Below, in pieces: positions 6,713-14,446 of a DNA stretch of 38,318 nucleotides. A program made the position numbers and the translations under genes. The stretch's first letter is position 1. Each line of letters begins with the position of its first letter. Origin of the DNA: a virus; the IMG/VR virus record IMGVR_UViG_3300027996_001587, positions 1 through 38,318 of that record; one strand, given 5' to 3'. The notes beneath the pieces were generated by a model that saw only the letters and a list, made by a program, of their open reading frames with translations, did not search any database and was not told the origin of the DNA.

Positions 6713-9006
6713 GTAACGGCATCAAGGTTAAAAAACGTAATGGATTGATTGAGCCAATCAACCTAGACAAAATGCATCTGATGGTAGATGCAGCATGTGA
6801 AGGACTTGCAGGTGTTTCTGCAAGTCAAGTAGAGATTCAATCTGGTATTCAGTTTTATGATGGAATTACTACAGCAGAAATTCAAGAGATTCTAATTCGT
6901 TCTGCTTCTGATCTGATTGATTTGGAGCATCCTAATTATCAATTTGTTGCTGCACGTCTTCTACTATTTGCTGTTCGCAAACAAATTTATGGAAAGATGA
7001 GAGATCTTCCAGATCTTTATTCTCATATTACTAATTGTTTAGAGAATGGCATCTATGATGAGGCTATCCTAGATAATTATACTGAAGAAGAAATTGAGAA
7101 GATTGAATCTTGGATTGATCATGAAAGAGATTTCTTGTTTACATATGCTGGCCTTCGTCAGGTAGTTGACAAATATCTAGTGCAAGATAGAAGCACTGGA
7201 AATGTATATGAATCTCCACAGTTCATGTATATTATGATTGCACTCACTATTTTCTCAGAGTATCCCAAAGAAACTAGGTTAAATTATGTCAAAAGATACT
7301 ACGACGCAATCTCAAGACACAAAATCAACATTCCCACACCTATCATGGCAGGGGTGCGAACTCCACTTCGACAGTTTGCTAGCTGTGTTCTTGTTGATGT
7401 TGATGACACCCTCGATAGTATCTTTTCTAGTGACATGGCGATTGGCCGCTATGTTGCTCAACGTGCAGGAATCGGTATCAACGCAGGCAGAATCCGTGGC
7501 ATCAACAGTAAGATCCGAGGTGGTGAAGTACAACACACGGGTGTTGTCCCGTTCCTTAAAAAGTTTGAATCAACTGTACGATGTTGCACTCAAAATGGGA
7601 TTCGTGGAGGTTCAGCAACAGTCCACTTCCCAATCTGGCACACAGAAATAGAAGACATTATTGTTCTTAAGAATAATAAGGGAACAGAAGACAATCGAGT
7701 GAGGAAACTTGACTACTCAATCCAAATTTCAAAAATTTTCTATGAACGTTTCATTGCGGATGGGGAGATTAGCTTATTCTCACCGCATGACGTACCAGGT
7801 TTGTATGATGCTTTTGGTACTGATGACTTTGACACTCTATATCGGATGCATGAACTCAATGATGCTGTTCCAAGAAAGACTGTCGGGGCACAGGAACTCT
7901 TTCTAAGTATTCTCAAAGAGAGAGCAGAGACTGGTCGTTTGTATATCATGAACATCGATCACTGCAATTCGCATTCATCCTTCCTAGACAAGGTAAGTAT
8001 GTCTAATCTCTGTCAAGAGATTACTCTTCCTACAGATCCTCTTCAGCATATTGATGGCAAAGGTGAAATTGCTTTGTGTATTCTCTCTGCCGTTAATGTT
8101 GGTAAAGTTCGCACTGATGATGAGTTGGAAGATCTATGTGATCTTTCTGTTCGTAGTCTAGAAGAACTGATTGATTATCAGAAGTATCCTATCATTGCTG
8201 CTGAAATAGCCACAAAGGCACGTAGATCCCTTGGAGTTGGTTATATCGGTCTTGCACATTACCTTGCCAAACTTGGATTCAAGTATGACTCACAGGAGGC
8301 ATGGGACGCTGTTCATGGACTGTCAGAATCATTCCAATATTACCTTCTAAAAGCATCAAATCAACTTGCCAAAGAGAAGGGTGCATGTGAATATTTCCAT
8401 AGGACTAAATATGCAAATGGTATCTTGCCAATTGACACATACAAACAAGATGTAAACGAGATTACTAGTATTGATTATGAGCATGATTGGGAATCTCTTA
8501 GGACATCTATCACCACCTACGGACTACGGCACTCAACATTGTCAGCACAAATGCCTTCGGAGAGCAGTTCCGTTGTGTCAAACGCAACCAATGGAATTGA
8601 GCCTCCTCGCGGATATCTGTCCGTTAAGAAGTCCAAGAAAGGACCTCTTAAGCAAATTGTTCCTGGGTTCAATACATTAAAGAATAATTATACTTTGTTA
8701 TGGGATATGAAATCCAACGATGGATATGTTAAAATAGTCTCGGTCATGCAAAAATTCTTTGATCAAGCCATCAGTGGAAACTGGAGTTATAATCCACAAA
8801 ATTATCCCGATAATGAAGTACCTGTATCAGTCATGGCAAATGACCTATTGACTACATATAAGTACGGGTGGAAAACATCTTACTATCAAAATACTTATGA
8901 TAATAAGACTGATGAAGTTGATGATAGAGATGATAAAATTGAAAAATTAAATTCACTAATTCAAGAAATAGAAGAGGGGGAAGACTGTGAGTCTTGTACA
9001 ATTTAA
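6709..9006 (+). CDS. nrdA: Ribonucleotide reductase class Ia, large (alpha) subunit
   Basis: Reduces ribonucleoside diphosphates to dNDPs, with NrdB supplying the radical. At 765 residues it is family-sized. The N-terminus has an ATP-cone (VKKRNGLIEPINLDKM). Active-site residues are visible: C226 (SCVLVD) and C457 (ALCILSAVN) as the redox pair, and N433/C435/E437 (NLCQEI) for the thiyl radical. The C-terminal shuttle pair is C760-x2-C763 in EDCESCTI. The start overlaps primase by 4 nt and the 3' end overlaps nrdB by 20 nt. All catalytic residues appear intact. Phage nrd genes recycle host nucleotides for phage DNA synthesis. Confidence 0.97.
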   Translation: MSNGIKVKKRNGLIEPINLDKMHLMVDAACEGLAGVSASQVEIQSGIQFYDGITTAEIQEILIRSASDLIDLEHPNYQFVAARLLLFAVRKQIYGKMRDLPDLYSHITNCLENGIYDEAILDNYTEEEIEKIESWIDHERDFLFTYAGLRQVVDKYLVQDRSTGNVYESPQFMYIMIALTIFSEYPKETRLNYVKRYYDAISRHKINIPTPIMAGVRTPLRQFASCVLVDVDDTLDSIFSSDMAIGRYVAQRAGIGINAGRIRGINSKIRGGEVQHTGVVPFLKKFESTVRCCTQNGIRGGSATVHFPIWHTEIEDIIVLKNNKGTEDNRVRKLDYSIQISKIFYERFIADGEISLFSPHDVPGLYDAFGTDDFDTLYRMHELNDAVPRKTVGAQELFLSILKERAETGRLYIMNIDHCNSHSSFLDKVSMSNLCQEITLPTDPLQHIDGKGEIALCILSAVNVGKVRTDDELEDLCDLSVRSLEELIDYQKYPIIAAEIATKARRSLGVGYIGLAHYLAKLGFKYDSQEAWDAVHGLSESFQYYLLKASNQLAKEKGACEYFHRTKYANGILPIDTYKQDVNEITSIDYEHDWESLRTSITTYGLRHSTLSAQMPSESSSVVSNATNGIEPPRGYLSVKKSKKGPLKQIVPGFNTLKNNYTLLWDMKSNDGYVKIVSVMQKFFDQAISGNWSYNPQNYPDNEVPVSVMANDLLTTYKYGWKTSYYQNTYDNKTDEVDDRDDKIEKLNSLIQEIEEGEDCESCTI

Positions 9007-10177
9007 GACAAATGATTCATCAAAATATAATAAGAAGGTAGATTCAATTACAGTTTTTAATTCTCAACCCGTAAACACCTTAAAACAACCAATGTTTTTT
9101 GGTGCTCCACTAGGAGTTCAGAGATATGATTCTTATAAGTATCCTATCTTTGAAAAATTAACCACCCAACAACTGGGGTATTTCTGGCGTCCTGAAGAGG
9201 TTTCCCTCCAAAAGGATCGTGCAGATTATCAAACCCTACGTCCAGAGCAAAAGCACATCTTTACTTCCAATTTGAAGTATCAAGTCATGCTAGACTCTGT
9301 ACAGGGAAGAGGCCCTGGTATGGCGTTCGCGCCCTACTGCTCTCTTCCTGAACTCGAAGCCTGTATGAAGGTCTGGGAATTTATGGAGATGATCCATAGT
9401 CGTTCCTATACATATATCATTAAAAATGTATATGCCAACCCTTCAGAAATCTTCGATACCATACTCCAAGACCCTAAGATTTTAGAGAGAGCAACGTCTG
9501 TCACTGAATCTTACGATGATTTTATATCAAGTGCTGCAGAATATGCTAGCAGTAACATGTGGAGACATGTCTTGGATGAGGTTCCTGTAGCCGAATCAAC
9601 TCTCTATGAACTCAAAAGAAAACTCTACCGAGCAGTCGCAAACGTCAACATCCTGGAAGGAATTAGGTTCTATGTCTCCTTCGCATGTTCGTTCGCATTT
9701 GGAGAACTTAAGCTTATGGAAGGATCGGCTAAAATCATTAGCCTTATCTCCAGGGACGAAAACCAACATTTGGTCATCACGCAAAACATTTTAAATAAGT
9801 GGAAACAAGGTGATGATCCTGATATGCAAAAAATTGCTGCGGAAGAGGAGTCTTGGGTAATTAAAACATTTGAATCTGCAGTCAACCAAGAAAAACTTTG
9901 GGCAGAATATCTGTTCAAAAATGGTTCAATGATTGGTTTGAATGACAAATTACTGAAAAATTATGTGGAATGGATTGCAAACAGGCGCATGAAATCTATT
10001 GGTATCAAACCAATTTATGATATTGCAGCGAAAAACAATCCACTTCCTTGGACCGAACACTGGATTTCTTCTAAAGGACTCCAAGTAGCCCCGCAAGAAA
10101 CTGAGGTAGAAAGTTATGTCGTCGGTGGAATCAAACAAGATGTCAAAAAAGACTCCTTCACAGGATTCAAACTTTGA
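8987..10177 (+). CDS. nrdB: Ribonucleotide reductase class Ia, small (beta) subunit
   Basis: The subunit carries the di-iron centre and tyrosyl radical. By alignment to the E. coli pattern, ligands are D80 (DRADY), E134 and H137 (EMIHSRSY), E224, E258 and H261 (RDENQH), with the radical tyrosine at Y141. All are present, so it is a canonical class Ia protein, not a Tyr-less variant. The start is GTG at 8987, 20 nt inside nrdA, behind a G-rich Shine-Dalgarno (about 8972-8980). The 396-residue length is normal. A small ORF starts inside its 3' end. Confidence 0.96.
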   Translation: MSLVQFKTNDSSKYNKKVDSITVFNSQPVNTLKQPMFFGAPLGVQRYDSYKYPIFEKLTTQQLGYFWRPEEVSLQKDRADYQTLRPEQKHIFTSNLKYQVMLDSVQGRGPGMAFAPYCSLPELEACMKVWEFMEMIHSRSYTYIIKNVYANPSEIFDTILQDPKILERATSVTESYDDFISSAAEYASSNMWRHVLDEVPVAESTLYELKRKLYRAVANVNILEGIRFYVSFACSFAFGELKLMEGSAKIISLISRDENQHLVITQNILNKWKQGDDPDMQKIAAEEESWVIKTFESAVNQEKLWAEYLFKNGSMIGLNDKLLKNYVEWIANRRMKSIGIKPIYDIAAKNNPLPWTEHWISSKGLQVAPQETEVESYVVGGIKQDVKKDSFTGFKL

Positions 10178-10256
10178 TGAGTTTAGAAAAATATGGGAAG
10201 AGATGGATCGTATTGAACCATTGACTCCTATCATAGTAAGGAATGAGAAGGGTTAA
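10140..10256 (+). CDS. Tiny acidic protein overlapping nrdB 3' end, 38 aa
   Basis: An ATG at 10140, inside nrdB in another frame, opens a 38-codon frame (MSKKTPSQDS...RNEKG) ending at the TAA at 10254-10256, just at the terminator stem. The overlap layout and the exact fit between the nrdB stop and the terminator suggest a real small gene. Composition is polar and helical (FDEFRKIWEEMDRI). It is not long enough for a domain call. Confidence 0.5.
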   Translation: MSKKTPSQDSNFDEFRKIWEEMDRIEPLTPIIVRNEKG

Positions 10257-10271
10257 CGCCCTTCTTTTTTT
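10246..10271 (+). terminator. Rho-independent terminator after nrdB unit
   Basis: The stem AGAAGGG (10246-10252)/CCCTTCT (10259-10265) has loop TTAACG and is followed by a T-tract. The TAA of the 38-aa ORF lies in the loop region. Confidence 0.88.
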
Positions 10272-10279
10272 TATAAATA
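10272..10279 (+). promoter_or_regulatory. T4-like late promoter TATAAATA
   Basis: A consensus late core directly follows the T-tract and lies 29 nt before the ATG at 10308. It is the same terminator/late-promoter arrangement as at 4091-4128. Confidence 0.75.
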
Positions 10280-10307
10280 AAAGCAGGAAAAAGTTGTTTC
10301 AAAAAAA

Positions 10308-11687
10308 ATGCAGCCCTCTAATCAATTAAAAGGACTAGTTGAGTCATATAATTCGGTATATGCCAACAGACAGGAACTCGAAGAAGCAAAGGTAATTGCC
10401 GAGACTGTCATCAACTCTGTAGGTGTTTGCATGGTTGAGCAGGGTTATAATGAGTCCGACGTAAAAGAATTCTTTAAAACATCATCAATCGCTAAAATTC
10501 GTGACGTATTTGAAGAGTCACTTCAAAGTGAAGGTGTTCAAAAACATTTGAACCAAGAAACAAATCTATTTGAAACTCATCTAAGATATATTCCTGGTGC
10601 CATGGCAACCAGAATTAAGAATGAGTCTCCAGAGGTTTTTAGTAGACTTACTCTTTGTATCAGTGAAGCATGTCTTGACGAAGCCGAGAATGGCATGTTC
10701 GGTCTCGCAAGAATGGCTGGACAAATCAAAAGAGCTGGCGCAAAGATGTTCGGTAACGCATCACAAAGAAATTCTGCTGTAAGTTACGAGAAGTCTTATG
10801 ATGATATTAATCAGCGCAGAGGGCAAGGCATTGGTACTAGAAAAACTGTAACCAAAGGTGAGATTGACGCAGAAACCGCTGGTCGCCGTAGGGCAGATCC
10901 AAACTACAAGCCTGGTCAAGGTGTTGATAGTGGATCCAAAACTAAGGTAGAACCTAAGGCATCAACAACTAAAGCAGAACCTAAGTCTAGAATCGATACT
11001 ACTATAACAAAACCACAAAAACCTGCTGCAGCTGCAAAACCTGCAAAACCTACACTTACTGCGAAACAAACTGCAAGTAACGCCGAGTATGATCGACTAA
11101 GAAAGTCTGATCCTGCTGCTGCTAAGAAGTTTGGCATGGCTGCATCCAAGTCCAACAAGCCTAAAACTCCTAATCCTTTGATGTCTTCTCCTGCATCAAA
11201 GGCACCTTCTGGAAGAACTGCACTCAAGTCAAGTCGTTTGAGTGCTGCATTGGATGGAGTTAAGAAGGTCAAGAAGGAGTCCAGTGAACTAGACCTAGTT
11301 CTTCAGCACCTCGTCTCTGAGGGCATTGCAGACTCCCTACAAGGCGCTCTAGTCATGGTTGAGGGAATGAGTGATCAGTTCATCAACAGCATCATTGAGC
11401 AGGCTCAGATGGGTTCTGCGATGGTTGAATTCCTACTTCAGAACGGCGAAGCTGAAACTGTTGAGGAAGCACAATACATCATCTCCGAGTTAGACGAAGA
11501 GAACATTGATCTTCTTATTCAGAGTATTACTGAAGGTCCTCAAGCTTTCCCTTTTAAAAAGGTTGAAAAGAAGATGGACAAGTTGCGTCCTGGTGCTAGT
11601 GCCAAAAATATTGACCGAACGTCTACTAGATTCAACGCACTTGGTGCAGCGAGATCAGCAGCACAGCGTCGTGAAGGAGGGGTCTAA
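10308..11687 (+). CDS. Putative virion-associated protein, Ala/Lys/Pro-rich linker, 459 aa
   Basis: Three parts are visible. Residues 1-140 are a helical acidic domain (QELEEAKVIAETVINSVG). Residues about 150-330 are a low-complexity basic linker with repeats such as KVEPKA, KAEPKS, KPAAAAKPAKP and DPAAAKK. Residues about 330-459 are an acidic helical domain (IADSLQGALVMVEG, EEAQYIISELDEE) ending in a basic tail. Transcription from a late promoter and this composition match large internal virion proteins of cyanomyoviruses, like the 2584-3840 gene. The linker may be disordered. There is no enzymatic motif. Confidence 0.75.
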   Translation: MQPSNQLKGLVESYNSVYANRQELEEAKVIAETVINSVGVCMVEQGYNESDVKEFFKTSSIAKIRDVFEESLQSEGVQKHLNQETNLFETHLRYIPGAMATRIKNESPEVFSRLTLCISEACLDEAENGMFGLARMAGQIKRAGAKMFGNASQRNSAVSYEKSYDDINQRRGQGIGTRKTVTKGEIDAETAGRRRADPNYKPGQGVDSGSKTKVEPKASTTKAEPKSRIDTTITKPQKPAAAAKPAKPTLTAKQTASNAEYDRLRKSDPAAAKKFGMAASKSNKPKTPNPLMSSPASKAPSGRTALKSSRLSAALDGVKKVKKESSELDLVLQHLVSEGIADSLQGALVMVEGMSDQFINSIIEQAQMGSAMVEFLLQNGEAETVEEAQYIISELDEENIDLLIQSITEGPQAFPFKKVEKKMDKLRPGASAKNIDRTSTRFNALGAARSAAQRREGGV

Positions 11688-11706
11688 GACATTTCTTAAC
11701 ATTCTG

Positions 11707-11736
11707 AAGGGGGCCTTGACAGGTCCCCTTTTTTTA
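11707..11736 (+). terminator. Terminator whose loop carries a -35 box
   Basis: The stem AAGGGGGCC (11707-11715)/GGTCCCCTT (11722-11730), with one G-U pair, has the loop TTGACA and is followed by six T's. It ends the late 10308 transcript, and its loop is itself the -35 of the next promoter. Confidence 0.88.
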
Positions 11737-11744
11737 TGTACAAT
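11716..11744 (+). promoter_or_regulatory. Sigma70-type promoter TTGACA-N17-TACAAT
   Basis: The -35 TTGACA (11716-11721) is the terminator loop and the -10 TACAAT (11739-11744) follows the T-tract at exactly 17 nt. It should drive the 11768 gene with the host RNA polymerase (early or middle expression). Confidence 0.8.
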
Positions 11745-11767
11745 TGCCTTGTTAGAGGTAAAGAGGG

Positions 11768-11932
11768 ATGAACAAAGCTAAACTTAAAGTATTAGTAATG
11801 GCTATCAAAGAGATTATTGAAGAACTTGAGTCTGAGGTTTATTCAGATACAGAAGCATATACGGCACCAGTCGAAGGGATGGTTGGTGATTATGATGAAA
11901 TATTTGATGACGATGATGGTTATCCAGACTAA
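11768..11932 (+). CDS. Small acidic hypothetical protein, 54 aa
   Basis: The ATG at 11768 lies behind AGAGGG and 24 nt after a strong sigma70-type -10, so expression is well supported. The 54-residue product has an N-terminal basic/hydrophobic helix (NKAKLKVLVMAIKEIIEEL) and a very acidic C-terminus (DEIFDDDDGYPD). Such acidic early phage peptides often bind host factors, but nothing specific can be claimed. Confidence 0.65.
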   Translation: MNKAKLKVLVMAIKEIIEELESEVYSDTEAYTAPVEGMVGDYDEIFDDDDGYPD

Positions 11933-11961
11933 CTAAATATTTTTAGTTTAGTCATGATTAT

Positions 11962-12417
11962 GTGGCAGAAAGCAAAGAATATGAGAATCCCTGGATCTAT
12001 TGTGGCAGCGTCTTTGACGGGAGTCTTATTGGGGACAACTATGGTTTTGTTTACAAGATTACCTGTAGCACCACCAACCGTTCCTACATTGGAAGAAAAT
12101 ACTTCATACAAAAACGAAAGCCTAGAAGTAGTAGTACTACTGGCAAGCGGCGAAGAGTTACAAGTGAGAGTGACTGGAGAAAGTACTATGGTAGTTGTCC
12201 AGAGCTTAAAGAGGATATTAAACAGTATGGACGGGAGTCTTTTGCTAGAGAAATCCTCTCCTTACACCTTACCCCTGGAAAAGTCAACTATGAGGAGACT
12301 CGTCAACTCTTCATCAATAATGTCCTGACCGAGGCCCTTGACAATGGCACCCCTGCCTTCTATAATAGCAACATTCTCGGAAGGTACTACCGCAAAGATT
12401 ATTTTAATTATGATTAA
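11962..12417 (+). CDS. Free-standing GIY-YIG endonuclease-like protein, 151 aa
   Basis: The motif pair YGFVYKIT (about residue 27-34) and SYIGRK (about 41-46) is the GIY-YIG core, with R45 in the usual catalytic Arg position. A basic stretch (KRKPRSS...GKRRRV), a helix with SDWRKYYGSC, E110 near NYEETRQLF and a C-terminal FYNSN follow. This resembles small Seg-type homing endonucleases of T4-like phages. The only in-frame start is GTG (11962), with no Shine-Dalgarno nearby. The 3' end overlaps the lysozyme-like gene by 8 nt. No intron is seen here. Biological role (homing or repair) is inferred. Confidence 0.82.
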   Translation: MAESKEYENPWIYCGSVFDGSLIGDNYGFVYKITCSTTNRSYIGRKYFIQKRKPRSSSTTGKRRRVTSESDWRKYYGSCPELKEDIKQYGRESFAREILSLHLTPGKVNYEETRQLFINNVLTEALDNGTPAFYNSNILGRYYRKDYFNYD

Positions 12418-12997
12418 ACGAATTCTAGCCTTGACAGCACTGACACTTACTAGTTCTGCTTGTGCATATCCATCCATTACAGAGATTGATTCTCCTACTC
12501 CTCCTGTAGCAGAAGTTCCAGCAATCCAATATGATCTCACCTGGAAGTGCCCTGATTGTACTCCCAATGAGCAGTATGTTCTTGAAGAACTTCAAAAACA
12601 AACAAAAATTACTGATAAGAATGCTCTTGCTACCATCTTAGGTAACATTCAGCAAGAATCAAAGTTCATTGCTAACATCTGTGAAGGTGGTGCTCGTGTC
12701 TCCTACACCGAATGTAAGTATGGTGGATTTGGTTTGATCCAGTGGACTAGTATTGGTCGCTACAAAGGTCTTGGTAACTTCTGTGCTAAGTATGTTTGTG
12801 ATCCATCTTCTATTGAAGGTCAAACTCGCTGGATGATTAATGAACCTATCTTCCAAAAGTATCTTCCAGAGTTTGAAGGTAGTGGTCAAACTGTATCTTA
12901 TTACATGAAATCTGCTTACTACTGGTTGGGATGGGGAATCAAAGGAAATCGTGAGATTTACGCATATAATTATGTAAATAAATTAGTATATACATAA
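12410..12997 (+). CDS. Exported lysozyme-like peptidoglycan hydrolase (phage tail lysozyme family), 195 aa
   Basis: A signal peptide, MIKRILALTALTLTSSACA, precedes a Pro-rich linker. The domain from about residue 55 contains NALATILGNIQQES with E83 as the expected catalytic acid, then YGGFGLIQW at about 104-112, the signature of Phage_lysozyme2-type domains. Four cysteines between residues 47 and 130 could form disulfides in the periplasm. I chose the ATG at 12410 because it gives a normal signal peptide and an 8-nt overlap with the upstream gene; a longer frame from 12338 has no such N-terminus. Likely role is cell-wall degradation at lysis or entry. An exported lysozyme in this position is notable but the family assignment is good. 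Confidence 0.82.
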   Translation: MIKRILALTALTLTSSACAYPSITEIDSPTPPVAEVPAIQYDLTWKCPDCTPNEQYVLEELQKQTKITDKNALATILGNIQQESKFIANICEGGARVSYTECKYGGFGLIQWTSIGRYKGLGNFCAKYVCDPSSIEGQTRWMINEPIFQKYLPEFEGSGQTVSYYMKSAYYWLGWGIKGNREIYAYNYVNKLVYT

Positions 12998-13005
12998 AGG
13001 TAAAA

Positions 13006-13713
13006 ATGCAGTACGAAATCAGAGACAATTTTTTCAGTTCTGAAGATCACCAAAGACTATGGGAAGAACTTTGTGAAAGTGGGGATTACTTATATGTAGA
13101 TCTAGATGGTGTCACAAATTCTGAAAAATATATGCCACATGCTATTGCCGATTTTGGGCCAGAATATCGCACTCAAGAAGAACTTGATGCTGCAATTGAA
13201 GCAAAAAGAGTAGAGTATGAAGCAAATCCATGGTTACATACGTATGGTGAAGAAACCCCAGAATCTTTTTATGTCTGGGACCATTTTGATGAACTTACAT
13301 TAGATCGTTGTCCAAAAAAAGAAGAACTTTGGAAGATACTTGTCGATAAAATTTCTGAACAGTTTCCAGATTATGCTGGCCAAACTCCCATCGAAATAAC
13401 TTCAAAGCGTATACTGCCCAATGAAGTTACATGTATCCATCATAAAGATACTGAGGATGATAGTACAACATTTTTGTATTTTGTAAATACGGAATGGCAT
13501 AGGAATACGAATGGAATTTTAGAATTCTTCAATGAAGAAGACAAAACTTCTGTAGGAATCTATCCAATTCCAAATAGAATTGTAAGGTATCCTGGAAATC
13601 AACCTCACAAAGATCATTCATTTGATGACGATCCACAAACTATGGATGATGATATTGACAAAGGATATGGTCGTATTACAATCTCAATAAGATATGAAAG
13701 ATCTTATTCTTAA
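13006..13713 (+). CDS. 2-oxoglutarate/Fe(II)-dependent oxygenase-like protein, 235 aa
   Basis: The C-terminal double-stranded beta-helix pattern is visible: H-x-D iron motif in CIHHKDTEDD, then FLYFVNTEWHRNTNGILEFF, a distal histidine in PGNQPHKDHSF, and the 2OG-binding Arg in GRITISIRYER. The N-terminal part is acidic and of unknown role. 2OG oxygenases hydroxylate proteins, nucleic acids or small molecules; the substrate cannot be told. The gene starts 8 nt after the lysozyme-like gene and ends in TAATG with the next gene. It is one of three such genes in the window. Confidence 0.8.
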   Translation: MQYEIRDNFFSSEDHQRLWEELCESGDYLYVDLDGVTNSEKYMPHAIADFGPEYRTQEELDAAIEAKRVEYEANPWLHTYGEETPESFYVWDHFDELTLDRCPKKEELWKILVDKISEQFPDYAGQTPIEITSKRILPNEVTCIHHKDTEDDSTTFLYFVNTEWHRNTNGILEFFNEEDKTSVGIYPIPNRIVRYPGNQPHKDHSFDDDPQTMDDDIDKGYGRITISIRYERSYS

Positions 13714-13919
13714 TGGGTGATTTAAGTAAGTATACTTTTGGAGGACTTGACAGAGAACCAGCTAATCTGCTAAGATTAATAAGTGAACTTGAGGGGTCAT
13801 ATCAACTCCTCAAGTACATGGGGTTCCAAGAAGATATGGACACCATCAATGAAATGAAAAAGAGGTACTACAAACTCTATTTCAAACTCAACAAAGAGTT
13901 AACAAACAAGGGCAAGTAG
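13713..13919 (+). CDS. Small helical hypothetical protein, 68 aa
   Basis: The TAATG overlap with the upstream gene fixes the start. The product is helical and basic at its C-terminus (EMKKRYYKLYFKLNKELTNKGK). The stop codon TAG at 13917-13919 is also nucleotides 8-10 of the following tRNA-Arg, so the gene and tRNA overlap by 10 nt. Function is unknown. Confidence 0.65.
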   Translation: MGDLSKYTFGGLDREPANLLRLISELEGSYQLLKYMGFQEDMDTINEMKKRYYKLYFKLNKELTNKGK

Positions 13920-13983
13920 CTCAGTGGAATAGAGCAAGGCACTTCTAATGCCTCGGTCGGGGGTTCGAGTCCCTCCTTGCCCG
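13910..13983 (+). tRNA. tRNA-Arg (anticodon TCT)
   Basis: A cloverleaf can be drawn: acceptor GGGCAAG/CTTGCCC with discriminator G, D-stem GCTC/GAGC, anticodon stem AGGCA/TGCCT with loop CTTCTAA giving anticodon TCT, and T-loop TTCGAGT. CCA is not encoded. It decodes AGA, a common codon in these AT-rich genes. Confidence 0.95.
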
Positions 13984-13985
13984 TT

Positions 13986-14028
13986 GGGGGAGTATATAAA
14001 AAGATCTTCTCTATGCAGAAGCGCCCCC
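13986..14028 (+). other. Hairpin between tRNA genes
   Basis: GGGGG (13986-13990) can pair with CCCCC (14024-14028), and inside it CTTCT/AGAAG (14006-14021) forms a second stem. No T-tract follows. It may be a processing signal or the remains of a tRNA, but no cloverleaf can be drawn. Confidence 0.4.
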
Positions 14029-14034
14029 TTTCAA

Positions 14035-14108
14035 TCCCCTGTAGCTCAATCAGGCAGAGCGCCAAACTGTTAATTTGGATGTTACTGGTTCGATTCCAGT
14101 CGGGGGAG
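14035..14108 (+). tRNA. tRNA-Asn (anticodon GTT)
   Basis: Acceptor TCCCCTG/CGGGGGA with discriminator G, anticodon stem CCAAA/TTTGG around CTGTTAA (anticodon GTT), and T-loop TTCGATT. CCA is not encoded. Confidence 0.95.
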
Positions 14109-14111
14109 TAT

Positions 14112-14182
14112 GCGGGATTAGTTTAGAGGCAAAACTAAAGGTTTCCAACCTTTCGTCACCAGTTCGATTCTGGTATTCCGCT
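14112..14182 (+). tRNA. tRNA-Gly (anticodon TCC)
   Basis: Acceptor GCGGGAT/ATTCCGC (one G-U) with discriminator T, anticodon stem AAAGG/CCTTT around TTTCCAA (anticodon TCC), and T-loop TTCGATT. It reads GGA, frequent in this genome. It lies only 3 nt after tRNA-Asn. Confidence 0.93.
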
Positions 14183-14212
14183 TATAGTTGGATTAAAAAG
14201 ATACATATATAA

Positions 14213-14446
14213 ATGAAAAAAAGAAAGTCTATTTGGAGGCTCTGGGCAAAAGCATTATGACAAAAAACTGGTAAGGATGATTATGAGGCAGATGTTGTTG
14301 CAATTGTTCGCACGACTATATTTGCTTCTTATCTAATTACAAACTGTTTTATTATTTCAGGAGTAGTCAGGCATTGGAATGAAAAAGAAGACTCTAAAAA
14401 AGTTAATACAGAAACCATTACGATTCCATCATCAAGATGTTCATGA
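14213..14446 (+). pseudogene. Small membrane protein gene interrupted by in-frame TGA
   Basis: From the ATG at 14213 the frame encodes a basic N-terminus ending WAKAL, then a TGA at 14258-14260, and continues open for another 61 codons to a TGA at 14444-14446. The part after the stop reads like a real protein: KDDYEADVVAIVRT followed by one membrane segment (TIFASYLITNCFIISGVV) and RHWNEKE. There is no ATG, GTG or TTG in frame after the stop, so it cannot restart. Either a GGA-to-TGA type nonsense change has killed the gene, the stop is read through (context TGA-C), or the base is a sequence error. Confidence 0.6.

Noticed and set aside
7286-7651. 121-codon plus-strand frame inside nrdA
   Set aside because: It lies wholly inside the conserved nrdA core and reads as low-complexity shadow coding.
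12338-12410. Longer frame for the lysozyme-like gene from 12338
   Set aside because: The extra residues overlap the GIY-YIG gene by 80 nt and push the signal peptide inside the protein.
14197-14213. TATAAATG before the interrupted gene at 14213 as a late promoter
   Set aside because: Its last bases are the start codon itself, so it cannot be that gene's promoter.
14379-14446. Reading the overlap at 14379-14446 as a frameshifted single gene with 14213-14446
   Set aside because: The second protein has its own plausible N-terminus and coiled coil, and its frame continues past the first gene's stop; two genes fit better.
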